Notes under the pieces: generated by a model | The model's database searches: none | The model's input: the letters and a program-made list of their open reading frames with translations, nothing else | Told to the model about the DNA's origin: nothing | NCBI GenBank assembly: GCA_905182985.1 | Contig: CAJJDN010000163.1 | Coordinates: forward strand, 3,081 to 67,080 | Reading direction: 5' to 3' | Origin: Paramecium sonneborni | Taxonomy: Eukaryota; Ciliophora; Oligohymenophorea; Peniculida; Parameciidae | DNA: 64,000 nt | Program-made: the position numbers and the translations under genes | Shown here: piece by piece, positions 61,129-64,000 of the stretch | Position numbering within the stretch: position 1 is the stretch's first letter | Layout: each line of letters begins with the position of its first letter

Positions 61129-62602
61129 ATGATCAAACTATCATCTTTCTTTACAGTAATTTTATATACTTGTTTTTTAATACTTTTTTATACTATCAAA
61201 AAAATAGTTAATGCTCAGACCTGGCAAGCTTAGATCATATTATTTATCATTAGCATTTTTATAATCATTGCATATATTCTCATTATTCTATTTCAATAAA
61301 TTTATTAAAAACTTTATTTTTTTATTATAAATATTATGGTTATTAACTCATTTCTATTACACCTTTAAAACTTAATATTTTATCATTTGAATTAATTTCA
61401 TCTTCAACATGATTACTATTTAGCTGTCCTACACATGATAAACCTGCCTTTTTCTGTTTAAATGAATATTCACATGAGAACAGAATATGATGTTTCTAAT
61501 TTACAGAAGAAGGAAAACCCCATCATTAAAATATACATGATCATTCTGAAATGCTTGAATTTAATATAGAAAACTTAAAATTTTACTATAAATGATTAAA
61601 TTCATCATATTGCAAAACTACTTAAATCATTTGAAGATAAATTAAAACAAAAGTATAATCTATCCAAGGAAGCATTACTTCTCATGAATTATGATTAATT
61701 GAGTTCCTTTATTGATCATTACATGAAAAATGAAAATTAAGTAAATAATCTTCTAGAAGCCCTTTTAATGAATTATAATTAAATTAGTGAGACTATTTCA
61801 TCAAACTGTAAAGCATTTCAATTATAGTTCAATTTTAAAATTAATAAACCATCATTTTTTTAATGTAGATTCAAATTCGTATTCATGGAATTATTTAGAA
61901 GAGAAATTAAGAACTTTTCGTCAAAATAGTATTCAAATTAATTCAAATAATTAAGAGGATGCTAAATCTAATAAATGATGCAGATAATCAATAAGAAAAA
62001 AATTGATAATATTAAAAAAACAAATTAAACTGTGGGTAGAGAAGAAAACTATTTAAATTAACTTCAAAGATCAGTAGATAAATGCAAAAAAAGTGGGCTC
62101 TTAGTCGATATGAATTCAATTAATATACTATTTTAAAATGATTCATTCAATTAATAGAATCCTTAAATATAAGAATACATTGTATTGTAAGAAAATTGCA
62201 AAAAATATCCAATTGCTTTATTTTTAGGCAACCCTTAATCTGGTAAAACTTCATTAATAAAAATTCTATTTTAAAGTTATTATTAATATTTTAATTATAT
62301 TTATTAAGAATAGAAAATTCATTAATTTGATTATAAATAAAGCGGAGATGAAAGAGAAAAATAAATAGATTTGTATTAATAAATATATTATAAATATCCA
62401 AAAAAAGTAGGATCTCTTCAATTATTAGCATTATTGTAATAGAAATCTAATAAAGTTATGATTCAAATTTATATCAAGAGAAATTAAAAACAAAGAATTA
62501 ATATCAAAATTGAAAGAAAAATCTTTAAATAGAATTTAAACAAATTATAAATTTGATTTTACAGGCACAATGTTTGAAAAAATGAATAAAAAACAGATTT
62601 GA
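61129..62602 (+). CDS. Membrane protein with C-terminal P-loop
   Basis: ATG 61129 to TGA 62600-62602. Introns at 62407-62428 (22 nt) and 62455-62478 (24 nt) leave 476 codons (475 aa). The N-terminus has two strong hydrophobic helices (SSFFTVILYTCFLILFYT, IILFIISIFIIIAYILIIL). A long helical region follows (HHIAKLLKSFEDKLKQKYNL, NNLLEALLMNYNQISETI). From residue 367 comes a Walker A motif, GNPQSGKT followed by SLIKILF. No Walker B or NKxD could be named. The protein ends KFDFTGTMFEKMNKKQI. The start is uncertain: the TM part could instead be upstream non-coding and translation begin at a later ATG. Family not recognised. A near-identical inverted fragment of its 3' end lies 9 kb away. Confidence 0.6.
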
Positions 62603-62840
62603 GCAAAAAAATTAATTAAGATTTATTTATTATTTTGTATATAAAATATTCCATAAAATTTATCCTTTTTATCACCAATTATAATTGATATAGAAAGAAT
62701 TATAAAATTCTTTGTTAGAAATTGTTATTTTAAATTTTATTTTAGAATTGACTTAAACTAGAAATTAGCTTTGTGTTTGAGACAAGAAAATTATTATTTA
62801 CATAAAACAATTAAATGATATGATATTATACTCAATATAA

Positions 62841-64000
62841 TCAACCCTTTGCTTATGAAATCGTACAAAATTCTTCCATGTCATCAGCTGTTTGAAACTT
62901 AATTTTACTTTTTTATCTATCATTCGCAATCTAATAATAAATAATTATGATTACATTCAAAAACAATAAATGTCTAGAAGGCATAATATCTAATGTTAAT
63001 TCATTAACTTTCTAAATAGCCATGCCATTAATAGGATAATGTAGAACAGGATTGTCAACAGCTAAAATTAAAATATGATTACCTTCCATGGTATCATCAT
63101 GCTTTAACCAACAACCAACATATTTATCTATAGTTAATACTAAAATAGCTTATAATTCGTTATTTTTATCAATAACATGGACTTTGAATTCCTTAACCAA
63201 TAACAATCTTGCTGCTTAACATCCAATTTCTTTTATAACTAAAGTTGAAATGAATTCATCTTAATGACCATCTTCAAATTATGCTATTTCTTTAGGTAAT
63301 AATTTCTTTAAGTTGTAATGTTAGTCAACATCGATTGTTAATTCAGGTAATTCTACTTATAAATTGTGTACTTCTGCCATTCCTTTTTAATAGATTAAAC
63401 ATGAATCTTTAGCCCATTATGCACGCTTTTATTCTATAGCAGCAACCTAATAAATACATTAATGAGATATACTTATTTCCAATATTATAGTACTTTTTCA
63501 GCCAATTAATTTAATAATTTATTTGCATACTATTAAGTAGCTACAAAACTGATAATAATTCTATAAAGATCAACTGGTTAATTAGATTATTTTCTTCCAT
63601 CATCCTCATGTCTAATTTATTGTTGAATATTTGGCTATGTTTAAGATTAATAATTTTTAGATCTCATTTTATTTTAATCAAATTATTATCGTTCTTTTAA
63701 TTGTTATTATTGTTTATAATATTCTGCACCACTAAAAGTTTCAGGTTGTTTCTAAGATAATTTCTCTTATTAAGATTATTATTCAATCTATTATTCTGTT
63801 TAATTTTCTTCTAATTATTCTTGATTCTCTACTTTCTATTCATTTTTTATTTATTGATCTACTTATCCCTCTTATTTATTAGTGTTTGTTTCTTATTATT
63901 ATTCTTCTTTTTACTATTTTTCTTGTTATAATTCACTTCCATTACTTAAACTTTATTCCTCTTTTAATTATTATTCTCTTATTTATCTTTCTTGATCTTT
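62841..64000 (-). CDS. Gln-rich protein with conserved-looking C-terminal domain, 5' end beyond window
   Basis: Stop TGA 62841-62843. Two introns fit: 26 nt (gtatatctcattaatg...ttag, near 63446-63471), and an in-phase 24 nt near 62930. The visible N-terminal 140 residues are Gln/Glu/Asn-rich (built largely from TAA/TAG codons), then EYYKQQQQLKERQQF. The C-terminal 200 residues look globular: GMAEVHNLQVELPELTIDVD, LPKEIAQFEDGHQDEFISTL, IDKYVGCWLKHDDTMEGNHI, HYPINGMAIQKVNELTLDI, then FQTADDMEEF. I recognise no family; a PH/EVH1-like fold is only a guess. It converges on the P-loop gene with 238 bp between stops. Confidence 0.75.

Larger units (their letters stand above)
59257..61665. repeat. 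Exact 1204-bp direct duplication around N (60461)
   Basis: 59257-60460 equals 60462-61665. The first copy is continuous with the 5' end of the MORN pseudogene, the second with the rest of the P-loop gene. Confidence 0.9.

Noticed and set aside
9994..61665. Tandem gene duplications as a biological expansion
   Set aside because: All eight copies are exact, are centred on a single N, and their removal restores whole-codon gene lengths; overlap artefact is the simpler reading.
1..64000. CRISPR arrays, insertion sequences, bacterial operons, rRNA and tRNA genes
   Set aside because: No spaced short repeats, no transposase-like sequence and no cloverleaf or rRNA core sequence was recognised by eye; the single bacterial-type signal is the gyrA remnant.

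Overview
The window is macronuclear-type DNA of a ciliate, most likely a Paramecium. It is very AT-rich. Long protein-like frames run through TAA and TAG (read as Gln) and end only at TGA. Frames are rejoined by tiny GT..AG introns of about 18-30 nt, several of which I located exactly. Standard-code reading therefore shatters every gene. Eight single N bases sit between two exact direct copies of 1.0-1.9 kb. They look like unmerged contig overlaps, and collapsing them restores intact genes. About 10 kb of the window is this redundancy.

Layout: 1-2741 (-) is a B-box/pentapeptide-like/WD40 protein. 2.7-12.5 kb holds low-density sequence and an unresolved multi-exon plus-strand gene, 7.9-12.45 kb, with membrane segments. 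13.1-15.1 kb (+) encodes an unrecognised 651-aa protein. 18-20.8 kb (-) carries a decayed bacterial-type DNA gyrase subunit A gene, the most unexpected item here. 21.8-32.1 kb (-) is a giant surface protein: signal peptide, furin-like Cys repeats, REJ-like region, GPS-like site, multi-pass C-terminus. 34.5-35.2 kb (-) is a Cys/His-rich ORF. 37.2-46.5 kb (+) is a very large GTPase of the VLIG type fused to a zinc motif and a VWA domain.

47.5-52.9 kb is compact: a frameshifted coiled-coil ORF, a 68-aa protein, a possibly myristoylated 295-aa protein, an FSH1-type serine hydrolase tail-to-tail with it (11 bp between stops) and a pseudokinase. 53-64 kb has a MORN protein, a cyclic-nucleotide-binding protein, a decayed MORN gene, a membrane/P-loop protein and a Gln-rich protein. 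A 97%-identical inverted scrap of the P-loop gene lies beside the pseudokinase start.

The genes form no operon or pathway. Their arrangement is typical of dense ciliate macronuclear chromosomes with local duplication and decay. All domain calls come from reading translations by eye; none was tested by a search.
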